This document shows, piece after piece, positions 8,210 to 15,932 of a stretch of DNA of 64,000 nt. Each line of letters starts with the position of its first letter. The stretch's first letter is position 1. The DNA comes from an uncultured Vampirovibrio sp. GTDB lineage: Bacteria > Cyanobacteriota > Vampirovibrionia > Gastranaerophilales > Gastranaerophilaceae. Under the pieces are notes generated by a model, which worked only from the letters and a program-made list of their open reading frames with translations, was not told the origin of the DNA and searched no databases. The translations under genes were made by a program, and so were the position numbers. The stretch covers positions 35,082 through 99,081 of the forward strand of contig CAJTXT010000006.1 in NCBI GenBank assembly GCA_910583875.1. The letters are read 5' to 3'.

Positions 8210-8219
8210 CCCCCCCCCC
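8210..8219. repeat. C10 homopolymer tract upstream of a membrane protein gene
   Basis: Ten consecutive C residues in an otherwise AT-rich intergenic region, starting 51 bp before the ATG at 8261. TTGCCC (8207-8212) overlapping the tract and TAAAAT (8232-8237) could be a weak promoter with the tract in its 19-bp spacer. Tract-length change would then alter spacing. The tract is seen; the promoter reading is inference. Confidence 0.6.
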
Positions 8220-8260
8220 GAAAAGATTTGTTAAAATAAGCATAATATAGGAGATATATT

Positions 8261-9382
8261 ATGTATTTAAATCCGTTTTTGTTTGAATGTTTATTATTTA
8301 TTCCTTCCATTCTTATATATTTTATAATCATTTGGATTTTATTTTCATCAAAGATAAATAAAAAACTATTTTCAATTCTTTTTATAATACTGTTTGGACT
8401 CTTTTTATTTTATATTTTTGATATTCTTTGTCCTTCTTTTGTTTATGCTGGCAACTATACGCAGATACCGTTAACACAAATGCAGATTATGAACAGATGG
8501 TTTGCTGAGTTACATATAATGTTTAATACTTTTCCTTATTTATCAATGATTATAATTCCTTTAATTATTGTTTTAGGAATTATTTACTATAAAAAAACAA
8601 ATGATAAATCTTTTTTAAAGAAATCATGTTTTATTTCAATTGTTATTACATTAATTTTATATCTTGGTTTTCCATATTCTACTTATGATTATTTGCCTCT
8701 TACTGTTGATAAATCTTATACCTTTTCAAAATGTTTCAATCTGAAAAATAAAGATTTGATAAAAATACATCAATTTGCTGCAGACAAAGCTTTTATAAAA
8801 GGGATAAAAGGTTTTCTCTCTGAAGAAGCAGCTATGTATATTGATTTTGAAATAGGTGAAAAAACAGATATGTATTCAAAGAATTTATCTTCACCAGAAG
8901 TGCAAAAATTAATGGATGAATATGTTAAATATCAAAAACAGTATGCAGAACTGCTTGGGTATGACGGGTATATAAACATAGTTCAAAGATGTGATGTATA
9001 TAAACGATATGATGATGCTTTAAAATACGCCTATCTTGCAAAATCTTATGGTGCAAATATAGATAATTATATTGCACATTTATATAATCAAAAAAAAGAA
9101 TTTAATAAAGCATTAGATATAATTAATACAGGTGCTAAAGTAAGGTCAAACACAAAAATAAGGACATATATAGGACTTAAGGATTATGAAAAAGCATTAG
9201 AAGAATGTAATAAAACAGATAAAAATTATGTTCCTATGTATAAATATAAATATAAAATATATATTTACTATAAACAAGGAAAAACTGACCTTGCTGTCAA
9301 AATGTTTGAAAAAATGATAGCTGAATATAGAACTAAAATATCTTTTGATGATTTTATAAAAAATGCAGATGAAATGTTTTAA
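8261..9382 (+). CDS. Membrane protein with C-terminal TPR-like region, unknown
   Basis: A 373-residue protein. The N-terminal 145 residues hold about four hydrophobic helices (for example FLFECLLFIPSILIYFIIIW near the start). The remainder is soluble, with helical hairpins resembling tetratricopeptide units (ALKYAYLAKSYGANIDNYI, KALDIINTGAK, KALEECNKTDK). A strong AGGAG site precedes the ATG. A C10 tract lies upstream and could vary its expression. A 37-codon C-terminal-like fragment follows it. No enzymatic motif seen. Confidence 0.6.
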   Translation: MYLNPFLFECLLFIPSILIYFIIIWILFSSKINKKLFSILFIILFGLFLFYIFDILCPSFVYAGNYTQIPLTQMQIMNRWFAELHIMFNTFPYLSMIIIPLIIVLGIIYYKKTNDKSFLKKSCFISIVITLILYLGFPYSTYDYLPLTVDKSYTFSKCFNLKNKDLIKIHQFAADKAFIKGIKGFLSEEAAMYIDFEIGEKTDMYSKNLSSPEVQKLMDEYVKYQKQYAELLGYDGYINIVQRCDVYKRYDDALKYAYLAKSYGANIDNYIAHLYNQKKEFNKALDIINTGAKVRSNTKIRTYIGLKDYEKALEECNKTDKNYVPMYKYKYKIYIYYKQGKTDLAVKMFEKMIAEYRTKISFDDFIKNADEMF

Positions 9383-9396
9383 TTTATATTGAATAA

Positions 9397-9507
9397 AATT
9401 TTTTCAATAATGAATATTCAAAAGATGAATTAAGAAATAAAGTTGATAAGATATGTGCCAAAATGATTCAAAACGACAGAAAAACATCATTATTTTTAGA
9501 TTTATAA
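9397..9507 (+). pseudogene. C-terminal fragment of a lost gene
   Basis: Thirty-six codons are open between an in-frame stop and a terminal TAA (NEYSKDELRNKVDKICAKMI then ending TSLFLDL) with no usable start codon. The sequence looks like the helical end of a protein. It may be the tail of a duplicated or deleted neighbour. Identity unknown. Confidence 0.3.
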
Positions 9508-9522
9508 AAAATTAGGAGTCAA

Positions 9523-9543
9523 TAGGTTGGGTTTTAATCCAAC
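9523..9543. repeat. TTGGGTTTTAA-type short repeat, copy 2
   Basis: TAGGTTGGGTTTTAATCCAAC, a near-palindrome related to copy 1 at 4180-4207 but in the opposite orientation of its flanks. It lies downstream of the convergent XRE gene, in a stretch without genes. Confidence 0.7.
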
Positions 9544-9593
9544 TAAAAAATGTATCTCAATTAAAATAGAGGCCACAATATAATTTATAATAT

Positions 9594-9809
9594 TTAATCG
9601 AAATCCAATAATTCTGAAAGTTTTATACCTAGTGCTGCTGCAATTCTTTTTAATGTTAAATATTTTACTTCCACTTTTCCATTTTCAATTCTGCTTAAAG
9701 TTGAAAGTTCAAGGCCATTTCTAAAACTTAAGGCACTTTTACTAAGTCCCGTTTTTAATCGAAAATATTCTATTCGTTTACCAAGTTTTATTAATTCTTT
9801 GTCTTGCAT
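9594..9809 (-). CDS. Small XRE-family helix-turn-helix regulator
   Basis: A 71-residue single-domain HTH_3 protein, MQDKELIKLGKRIEYFRLKT at its start, with the helix-turn-helix at about 23-44 (LSKSALSFRNGLELSTLSRIE) and the usual GIKLSELLDF end. The ATG at 9809 is chosen. A TTG at 9857 would add 16 residues, but they are read through a palindrome and do not resemble the family. It lies downstream of a membrane protein gene on the same strand, with a 14-bp palindrome in the gap that could be its operator. Confidence 0.8.
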   Translation of the reverse strand: MQDKELIKLGKRIEYFRLKTGLSKSALSFRNGLELSTLSRIENGKVEVKYLTLKRIAAALGIKLSELLDFD

Positions 9810-9843
9810 ATAAGCAATTTTAATAAAACCTGTCGCAAACAAC

Positions 9844-9857
9844 TTGCACGCGTGCAA
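9844..9857. promoter_or_regulatory. Perfect 14-bp palindrome, candidate XRE operator
   Basis: TTGCACGCGTGCAA, a perfect palindrome with an unusually GC-rich centre for this genome. It lies 34 bp upstream of the XRE start and 11 bp from the end of the preceding gene. There is no T-run, so a terminator is unlikely. Autoregulation by the XRE protein is the simplest idea (inference). Confidence 0.5.
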
Positions 9858-9868
9858 AAATTAAATAA

Positions 9869-10807
9869 TTATATGATTTCTGACTTTCTAAACATTAATA
9901 TTGCAATATAACAAAGGGTTATTGCCCCGATAAATACTTCAAACGGAAAGATAAAAAGTAAACTTTTATCTAATATCATTGGTATTAGCAAGATTGCTCC
10001 TGAAGGTGGGAAATGTATTTTTAATTTATTAAGCACTATGAATAAAAATACGCACGCTATTGCTGTACATAGTGATAAAGGAAGTCCAAAATGAATATTT
10101 AATATAATTCTTAAAAAACAGCCGGTAAAAGCGCTAAAGGTCATTAATCCAACAATATAGAGAGGTTTCTTTCTCACCGGACTTTCAGGGTTCGCCAATT
10201 CAGTAAACATAACAATTAAAGGCGGAGCTAAAAAGTATATTTGATGTGTTTTAAATGGAATAAGAGCTAACAATCCAAATACAAATAATAATTTAGCCCA
10301 TTTTATAATTTGATTTTTTATATTAAATTCGCAAGGAATAAATTTATTGATAGGTCGAAAATGAAATTTTTCCATAAGCCATTGCGCAATTATTATTAAA
10401 AGAGCCATTATAGTTACTGAAATTGGATAAATCCAACTTGTTGTTCCTAAATAGACAGGCAAAATGCATGCAGAAATTATCGGAATAAAGTTTGTGCGAA
10501 ATAAAGTTAAAATAAAACCAGTAAAAGCAAAACAAAGACAAACTTGTAATATTAATGGGATTGGAAAGTATCTTACGATTACTACACCAAACAAAGCAGC
10601 AACAGACATAAGAAAAAATATGCGCCTTTTATTTGTTTTCCAAGGCTGCTGTTCCGATATCCACGCTCCGATTGTTAACGCGCAAATTTCCGGAAAAATT
10701 ATCTCTCGTTCTCCGCTGATTTCAGCAATAAACACCATTAAAAGTGCCATTAAAATGCCAAATATATACCGTTCTATTCTTATTTGTTTTAAAAAACCAG
10801 TATTCAT
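9869..10807 (-). CDS. Polytopic membrane protein with two HPP-like halves
   Basis: A 312-residue integral membrane protein with about 8-10 spans. Each half carries a similar element: FPEICALTIGAWISEQQPWK (37-56) and LAPPLIVMFTELANPESPVR near 195-214, the latter reminiscent of HPP-family proteins, some of which carry nitrite. PSGAILLIPMIL near the C-terminus is a further HPP-like feature. This is a weak family match and the substrate is unknown. The XRE regulator gene follows on the same strand, 59 bp away, suggesting a two-gene unit. Confidence 0.6.
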   Translation of the reverse strand: MNTGFLKQIRIERYIFGILMALLMVFIAEISGEREIIFPEICALTIGAWISEQQPWKTNKRRIFFLMSVAALFGVVIVRYFPIPLILQVCLCFAFTGFILTLFRTNFIPIISACILPVYLGTTSWIYPISVTIMALLIIIAQWLMEKFHFRPINKFIPCEFNIKNQIIKWAKLLFVFGLLALIPFKTHQIYFLAPPLIVMFTELANPESPVRKKPLYIVGLMTFSAFTGCFLRIILNIHFGLPLSLCTAIACVFLFIVLNKLKIHFPPSGAILLIPMILDKSLLFIFPFEVFIGAITLCYIAILMFRKSEII

Positions 10808-10924
10808 ACATTTATGCTAAAACAAGAAAAGTTAATATTCAAATATAATAAGTTCTAATAAGTCTATATGTTATATTAAATCCAACCTAAAATCTATCAG
10901 CGTTATCATATATGGCGATTACAA

Positions 10925-11587
10925 TTAAATATTTTTTGAAACCCAATCAATCAGTTTTTTATACAGAATTTCAAGTTCATTTTTATTAGTAAACTCAAGC
11001 TGTTTTCTATTTATGCAAATATTTAAGATTTCTCTATCTATTCCTTGTAAACATTTAATTAATTCATTTTTAGTTTTTATATAAATATTGTTTTCAACAA
11101 AATATTTTGCCTGCAAAATAAAAAATGTCATTTTATATATATTTTGCAAATCTTCCGCGTAATTATTTGAATGCACAAAACTATGAACAGCTGAATGATA
11201 CAAAGTTTCAGAACTTGTTTTAATTAATTTTTTAATATCCTCAATTGTTGGCGATTGAATTATATCTTCTATATTTCCAACTAAAGATTTTGTATCATAA
11301 AAAAATTGAAATAAATCAGCTTTAGACCAATTTTGCAATTCTTTTTTGCCCGAGATAAAACCACAAGCAAGTTCCTTATTTGGCATTTCGTTTATAATTC
11401 TTCGATACTCTTTTAAGTCTTGAAAATTCATTTTGTCTAAAATAACGACTAAATCAATATCACTCTCAGAAGTTGCTTCGCCTCTATTGTAACTTCCTTG
11501 TAAACCAATAAAAAGGAGTTTTTCATTAAAAGTTTTTTGCAGTTTTTCTATTGCAAGATTTAACCATGCATTGATATTAATTGTCAT
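10925..11587 (-). CDS. Nucleotidyltransferase-domain protein (MNT/aminoglycoside adenylyltransferase-like)
   Basis: A 220-residue protein of the polymerase-beta-like nucleotidyltransferase superfamily. The motif GSYNRGEATSESDIDLVVIL gives the GS...DxD metal site. The helical C-terminal half resembles the substrate domain of aminoglycoside adenylyltransferase-like enzymes. It could modify a small molecule, a protein or a tRNA; no HEPN partner is adjacent. The ATG at 11587 (MTININAW) has GGAGT nine bases upstream and is preferred over one five codons earlier. Confidence 0.75.
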   Translation of the reverse strand: MTININAWLNLAIEKLQKTFNEKLLFIGLQGSYNRGEATSESDIDLVVILDKMNFQDLKEYRRIINEMPNKELACGFISGKKELQNWSKADLFQFFYDTKSLVGNIEDIIQSPTIEDIKKLIKTSSETLYHSAVHSFVHSNNYAEDLQNIYKMTFFILQAKYFVENNIYIKTKNELIKCLQGIDREILNICINRKQLEFTNKNELEILYKKLIDWVSKNI

Positions 11588-11602
11588 TATAAAATACTCC
11601 AT

Positions 11603-12241
11603 ATTATTTATAAGTATAATACAGACAATTCTTTTATGATATTTCTTAATAGTATGTGGTGAGAAAAAAGTAAGTAGGTTGGGTTTTAATTCTACATCAA
11701 GAATTAGAAATGCTGAATCAAAATCAGCAGAAGTTACATGAATATTAATGTTTTGATTATTTTAAACTTGTAAAAGCAATAAAGATAACTTTTTCAAACA
11801 AAAAACATTAATTATTGTAAAAAAGATTTTCAATTTATAGCATTGAAAATTATAAAGTTATCGTTTAATACAGGTATGCATTTGGCGATTATAACTCAAC
11901 CAAAAGTATTAGTTTTTAGAAAACTTGAAAAAACGGTTGTAATTTATACTCAGATTGAATTAAAAGCATAAAAATGAAGGGACTAACATTAGCCAGTTAG
12001 CTAGGTTTAGAATAACAAGATAATAATAGTAAAATTGATTATTCAAACTAACAAAGTGTATGTTAGTTGAAAATAAAAAGTAGAAAACAATATTTGAGCA
12101 AAACGAATAAAAATAGGGAAGTGTATAGACATTTCAATACAGACGAAGCAACATCGAGCATTCTATGCTGCTTTTGTTTTATGGATTAAGAGAATATAGA
12201 TAAGAAAATTATAATGAGTATTGAGAAAAATGTTGGGTTAA
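11603..12241. other. Gene-poor region, decayed DNA
   Basis: About 640 bp with no convincing gene on either strand. Stops are frequent in all frames. It contains one TTGGGTTTTAA repeat copy (11671-11695) and ends at another (12233-12260), just where a serine-recombinase tail begins. A 32-codon ATG frame near 11876-11971 has no support. The most likely explanation is the remains of an integrated element whose recombinase tail survives next to tRNA-Ala. Confidence 0.5.
11671..11695. repeat. TTGGGTTTTAA-type short repeat, copy 3
   Basis: TAAGTAGGTTGGGTTTTAAT continuing TCTAC. The left half matches the inverted flank (TAAGCTCGTAGGTTTGG...) of the copy at 12233-12260. The palindrome is decayed on its right side. 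It sits in gene-free DNA. Confidence 0.65.
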
Positions 12242-12260
12242 AACCAAACCTACGAGCTTA
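12233..12260. repeat. TTGGGTTTTAA-type short repeat, copy 4
   Basis: TTGGGTTAAAACCAAACC followed by TACGAGCTTA, 26 of 28 bases identical to copy 1. It lies exactly where the open frame of the serine-recombinase remnant begins, so the repeat marks the breakpoint of that gene. Confidence 0.75.
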
Positions 12261-12601
12261 TTGAATTAGAAAATAGACAAGAACAAATAGAATCACAAAT
12301 TTTATTTGAAGAAAAAAAGATTTCAACACCTAAAATAAAAAAAGAACAGATGATTTATTTTCTAAATCAATTTAAGAATCATGAAAATTTAAGTAAAGCA
12401 GATTATCAAAAACAAATTTTATCTTCATTTGTAGATTCAGTAATTATAAATGAAAAAAGCATGATAATTGCATATAAATATAGTGGAGAAAACGACATAA
12501 CAGAAGTAGTATTGCCCGATTTTATGACATTAAAAAACTCATTCGATTCAAGTGTTCGAATGAGTTCTAAATGGTGGAGGATAGGAGATTCGAACTCCTG
12601 A
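12242..12601 (+). pseudogene. C-terminal remnant of a large serine recombinase
   Basis: The frame is open from 12242 to a stop inside the tRNA-Ala gene. It reads as the C-terminal end of a large serine recombinase: a Glu/Lys-rich coiled coil (ELENRQEQIESQILFEEKK), KKEQMIYFLNQFK, then YQKQILSSFVDSVIINEK and an IIAYKYSGEN strand. The catalytic resolvase domain and the zinc-ribbon domain are absent. Homology ends near 12510; the last 25 or so codons are read through a terminator hairpin and the tRNA. Upstream the frame is cut off by a palindromic repeat. An ATG at 12350 exists, but the product would have no activity. Confidence 0.7.
12531..12566 (-). terminator. Rho-independent terminator of tRNA-Ala
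   Basis: Perfect 11-bp arms, 12536-12546 and 12556-12566, with a 9-base loop. On the minus strand the stem is followed by a T5 run. It begins 6 bp beyond the 3' end of the tRNA gene, the expected place for its terminator. Confidence 0.8.
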
Positions 12602-12647
12602 CCCCCTGCGTGCAAAGCAGGTGCTCTACCAGCTGAGCTAATCCCCC
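12572..12647 (-). tRNA. tRNA-Ala (anticodon TGC)
   Basis: The minus strand folds as a 76-base tRNA. The acceptor stem is GGGGGAT, the D-arm contains AGCTCAGCTGGTAGAGC, and the anticodon loop TTTGCAC is closed by CCTGC/GCAGG. The T-arm is AGGAGTTCGAATCTCCT, and the encoded 3' end is CCA. Anticodon TGC reads alanine GCA codons. A TATAAT element upstream and a terminator downstream make an isolated single-tRNA unit. Confidence 0.97.
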
Positions 12648-12694
12648 ATTTGCTTTTGGAGTCCTCTCAAGCACTAAGTACTCTCAAGTACAAA

Positions 12695-12725
12695 ATTATA
12701 ATAACATGTCATAAAAAAAAATCAA
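12695..12725 (-). promoter_or_regulatory. Promoter of tRNA-Ala
   Basis: On the minus strand a consensus TATAAT (12695-12700) is preceded by TTGATT (12720-12725) about 19 bp upstream. The -10 lies roughly 48 bp before the mature tRNA 5' end, leaving room for a leader removed by RNase P. The -35 overlaps the last codons of the TPR gene. Confidence 0.6.
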
Positions 12726-14518
12726 CACTTTTTTTTCAAATTTTTTATATTTTTTTTCATTGTTTCTTTTTTATCCTTATCTTGCAAGAGTTTCAGCGTT
12801 GATTCTAATATCGTTGCTGCTTGTTTTTTTTGTCCAAGCATTGCCAAATAATCAGCATATTCTTCTATATATTCTATATTTAAAGGTGATAATCTTTTCA
12901 TAACAGAAAAATTTGAAATGGCTTCTTCTGTTTCATTATTATAAATACAGCATTTCGCCATGTAATATCTATATTGAGCATTTGTTATATCAAAATTCGC
13001 CGCTTCTTTAAAGTAAGAATATGCATCTTTATAATTTTCTAAAATATAATAGCATTCTGCAATTCGTGTATAATATTCTTCTTTTGAAGGGTTAATAGAT
13101 AATGCTATTTTATAATTAGATAATGCCTTTTCATAATCTGCTGATAACAAACTTATTGCTGCAATTATTGCATAAGCATCCGCTAAATTTTTATCTAAAT
13201 TCAATGCAATATTTGCATTATTTAAAGCAGCTTCATAACTCCCTTCCTGAATATAAATTTCTGCTAATAACAAATATGCCGGTACATATTTTGAGTTATC
13301 TTTGATAATTTCTTCACATATATTTTTAGATTTTTCCAAATTTGATAAATTATATTCATATTTTGAAAGTTCATACTTATAATCAATAGAAGTTTTATTT
13401 AACTCTATCGCTTTATTTATAGCACTAACAGACCTTTCCCAAATATTTAATTTCGAATAATATAAAGCTTCAACATAATATGATAAATCATCTCGATTTG
13501 AATATTCTGAAATTTCTTCAATTAATTTACCTGCATTTGCTACTTCATTTTTATTTATTAATAACAATGCTTTTAATGATAAAGCTTGATAATTATCCGG
13601 ATTTAATTTTAGAATAGAATTTACTAATTTTTCTGCTGAATCATAATTTTTATTCATATAATACATATAGGCTAATGCATAATTATACATTTCATTTTCG
13701 GGTTCTAAAGCAATTGCCCTGCAATAACTGCCTTCAGCTTCTTTGAAAAATCCTTTTATAGAGAAAGCTATAGCAAGCTTAAATAAATATTCTGCCTTTT
13801 GAGGATTAAATTTTATTGCATACGAATAATATTTTATAGATAAATCTATATTAGATTGCATATAATAAATTTCTGCAAGTATATAATATAATCTATCGTC
13901 TTCTGAATATTTTAAAAGTTTTAAAGCCAGTTGTTCAGCCTCATCAAACTCTTCTTTTTCCAATAAAAGGGAAGCAAGTTTAACCCCTGCATCAAGATTT
14001 TTATCATCTGCGTTAAATGATTTTCTGTAAAATTCCTCAGATAACTCCTCTTTTCCTAATTGAGAATATGCATATGCCACATAATAAAAAATAATACTTT
14101 TATTCAATTTTTCCGAATTTTTATTAAAATAGTCAATAATTAAATCTTGTTTATTTATTATGGAAAAGACTTCAAATAATTCTAACGAAACAGAATCAAA
14201 TTCATATTGTTTATTATATAAATCAATAAGCAACTCTTCTGCACGGTTATATTCTTTCATAGATTTTAGTAATTTCGCAAATAAAAACTTAACATTATCA
14301 TCGTTAGGATTTTTCAATAAAATCTGCTCATAATAGCTAACTGCTCTATCATATTGAAATAATTTAGAATACAAAAATGCAAGTTCAGCCATTATTTCTG
14401 AACTTTCTTCATCTAACGCTAATGCTTTATAAAAATAATCTATAGCTTTCTTATAGTCGCCATTATTTTTATATTCAAACGCTATTTTTAAATATTCTGT
14501 TAAACCATTTGTATTCAT
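12722..14518 (-). CDS. Large TPR-repeat protein
   Basis: A 598-residue protein made almost wholly of tetratricopeptide repeats, about 15-17 units of 34 residues, such as AIDYFYKALALDEESSEIMA, AVSYYEQILLKNPNDDNVKF and ALSNYKIALSINPSKEEYY. There is no signal peptide or membrane span, so it is likely a cytoplasmic scaffold. It ends in a Lys-rich tail (KKNIKNLKKKC). The partner is unknown. No clear Shine-Dalgarno site precedes its ATG. It lies between tRNA-Ala and an XRE regulator gene on the same strand, 56 bp downstream of the latter. Confidence 0.85.
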   Translation of the reverse strand: MNTNGLTEYLKIAFEYKNNGDYKKAIDYFYKALALDEESSEIMAELAFLYSKLFQYDRAVSYYEQILLKNPNDDNVKFLFAKLLKSMKEYNRAEELLIDLYNKQYEFDSVSLELFEVFSIINKQDLIIDYFNKNSEKLNKSIIFYYVAYAYSQLGKEELSEEFYRKSFNADDKNLDAGVKLASLLLEKEEFDEAEQLALKLLKYSEDDRLYYILAEIYYMQSNIDLSIKYYSYAIKFNPQKAEYLFKLAIAFSIKGFFKEAEGSYCRAIALEPENEMYNYALAYMYYMNKNYDSAEKLVNSILKLNPDNYQALSLKALLLINKNEVANAGKLIEEISEYSNRDDLSYYVEALYYSKLNIWERSVSAINKAIELNKTSIDYKYELSKYEYNLSNLEKSKNICEEIIKDNSKYVPAYLLLAEIYIQEGSYEAALNNANIALNLDKNLADAYAIIAAISLLSADYEKALSNYKIALSINPSKEEYYTRIAECYYILENYKDAYSYFKEAANFDITNAQYRYYMAKCCIYNNETEEAISNFSVMKRLSPLNIEYIEEYADYLAMLGQKKQAATILESTLKLLQDKDKKETMKKNIKNLKKKC

Positions 14519-14574
14519 CTATTTTATTATATTTTTAATTTGTAAAATAGTAAAGTGAAGAAAACAAATTACAA

Positions 14575-14883
14575 TTATTTTTTCAATGCAATATATAATC
14601 TATACATTAAATCAACATCCAAATCATCATTATTTAAAGCAGAAAGCAGTTTATCTTTTTTATCATCCTTATCAGTTAAATGTTCAAAATCAAATAAATC
14701 TTTATATTGCACATTAAGCGCTGAAGCTAATTTTGAAAGAGTTTCTGCGCTAACAAAATTTACCCCGCATTCAATTTTACTTAAATTTCTTTCTCCTATC
14801 CCCAAAATTTCAGCCAATGCTTCTTGGGTAAGTTTATTTCTTATTCGTAATTCTTTTATTCTTTTCCCGAATAATTTTTTCAT
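14575..14883 (-). CDS. XRE-family regulator divergent from the ATP-grasp/peptide cassette
   Basis: A 102-residue protein with an N-terminal HTH_3 domain (residues 5-65: KRIKELRIRNKLTQEALAEI, then GERNLSKIECG as the recognition region) and a charged helical C-terminal extension (HLTDKDDKKDKLLSALNND). AGGAG precedes the ATG. Its gene points away from the ATP-grasp operon, sharing a 143-bp intergenic region that contains a perfect 10-bp inverted repeat. It is therefore the obvious candidate regulator of that operon, and possibly of the TPR gene behind it (inference). Confidence 0.82.
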   Translation of the reverse strand: MKKLFGKRIKELRIRNKLTQEALAEILGIGERNLSKIECGVNFVSAETLSKLASALNVQYKDLFDFEHLTDKDDKKDKLLSALNNDDLDVDLMYRLYIALKK

Positions 14884-14938
14884 TATAAAACTCCTATTTA
14901 TATTTTAATTTAGTTTTTTTGTAACAATAAGGAATTAA

Positions 14939-14968
14939 TAGACTCTTCTATACTTGACGAAGAGTCTA
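14939..14968. promoter_or_regulatory. Perfect inverted repeat between XRE gene and ATP-grasp operon
   Basis: TAGACTCTTC (14939-14948) and its exact complement (14959-14968) flank a 10-base loop containing TTGAC. A TATAAT follows at 14982-14987. No T-run adjoins on the plus side. It could be an operator for the divergent XRE protein or a hairpin. Location argues for regulation of the divergent pair. Confidence 0.5.
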
Positions 14969-15026
14969 TTAAGATGTAAATTATAATTATAAGGTTCTTT
15001 TAAAGATGAGTTTGGAATAGCGGAAT

Positions 15027-15932
15027 ATGAAATATTTATTAGATAAATATTATGAAAAAACACAAGGGTTTTATCCGTTTTTCAAATACTGTCCTTACAA
15101 ATACAGAGACTACTATATAAAAAAAAGAGCTAAAGACTTGATGATTAGTGATTATTGCTGGCAGTCTCCAAAGACTCTAAATGAAAAAATAAGATGGCTC
15201 ATTTTTAATGAAAAATTAGAACTTAAAACTAAACTAACAGATAAAATACTTGTAAAATCTTATATTGCTTCTAAGCTTGGAAAAGGTTTTAGTGCTGAAC
15301 TTTACGGAATCTATAATAATGTTAATGAAATAGATTTTTCCATTTTACCTGATAAATTTGCATTAAAAGCTAATCACGGCTGGCGAATGAATATTCTTAT
15401 CTATAATAAAGATTTTATAAGAAAAAATTTTAATACAATAAAACAAGTATCAAACCGCTGGATGCACACAAACTACGAACTATACAGTATTGAGCCTCAA
15501 TACAGAAATATCAAACCAAAACTTTTTGTTGAACATTTAAGAGAAAGTGGTTACAGAACTGATATTCAAGTATTTTGCTTTAATGGAAAAGCCAAATATA
15601 TTGAATATTTGTTTAATAAAGACGAGAAATATTATAGCCAAATTTATGATACAAACTGGAATCTTACAGAATTTACCTATATGCCAAATATTTGTAAAGA
15701 AACACAAGAAATTCCAAAAGATTTAGATAGAATTATTAAATTTGCCGAAATATTATCACAAGAATTTTCTTTTGTAAGAGTTGATTTTGCATTTGATGAA
15801 AATGATATTAATGTTGTAGAAATGACCTTTACACCTTGCAGCGCAATGATTCCTTTTCATAAAAAAGAATATGATTTAGAACTCGGAAATCAGCTTATTT
15901 TACCTTCGGAGGTATACGCTTATGCAGGATAA
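15027..15932 (+). CDS. TupA-like ATP-grasp protein
   Basis: A 301-residue protein of the TupA-like ATP-grasp family (the group named after a teichuronopeptide synthesis protein). The conserved order is visible: PKTLNEKIRWLIFNEKLELK (about 50-69), TDKILVKSYIASKLG, then LPDKFALKANHGWRMNIL with the ATP-binding lysine, and FVRVDFAF plus VVEMTFTPCS as the metal-binding C-terminal part. Such enzymes form amide bonds from an acyl phosphate. It overlaps the next ATP-grasp gene by 11 bp, and two small peptide genes follow, so a peptide substrate is plausible (inference). Confidence 0.75.
   Translation: MKYLLDKYYEKTQGFYPFFKYCPYKYRDYYIKKRAKDLMISDYCWQSPKTLNEKIRWLIFNEKLELKTKLTDKILVKSYIASKLGKGFSAELYGIYNNVNEIDFSILPDKFALKANHGWRMNILIYNKDFIRKNFNTIKQVSNRWMHTNYELYSIEPQYRNIKPKLFVEHLRESGYRTDIQVFCFNGKAKYIEYLFNKDEKYYSQIYDTNWNLTEFTYMPNICKETQEIPKDLDRIIKFAEILSQEFSFVRVDFAFDENDINVVEMTFTPCSAMIPFHKKEYDLELGNQLILPSEVYAYAG

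Noticed and set aside
12572..12647. tRNA-Ala 3' end as an attachment site
   Set aside because: I found no second copy of the tRNA 3' segment in the window, and large serine recombinases do not typically use tRNA genes.
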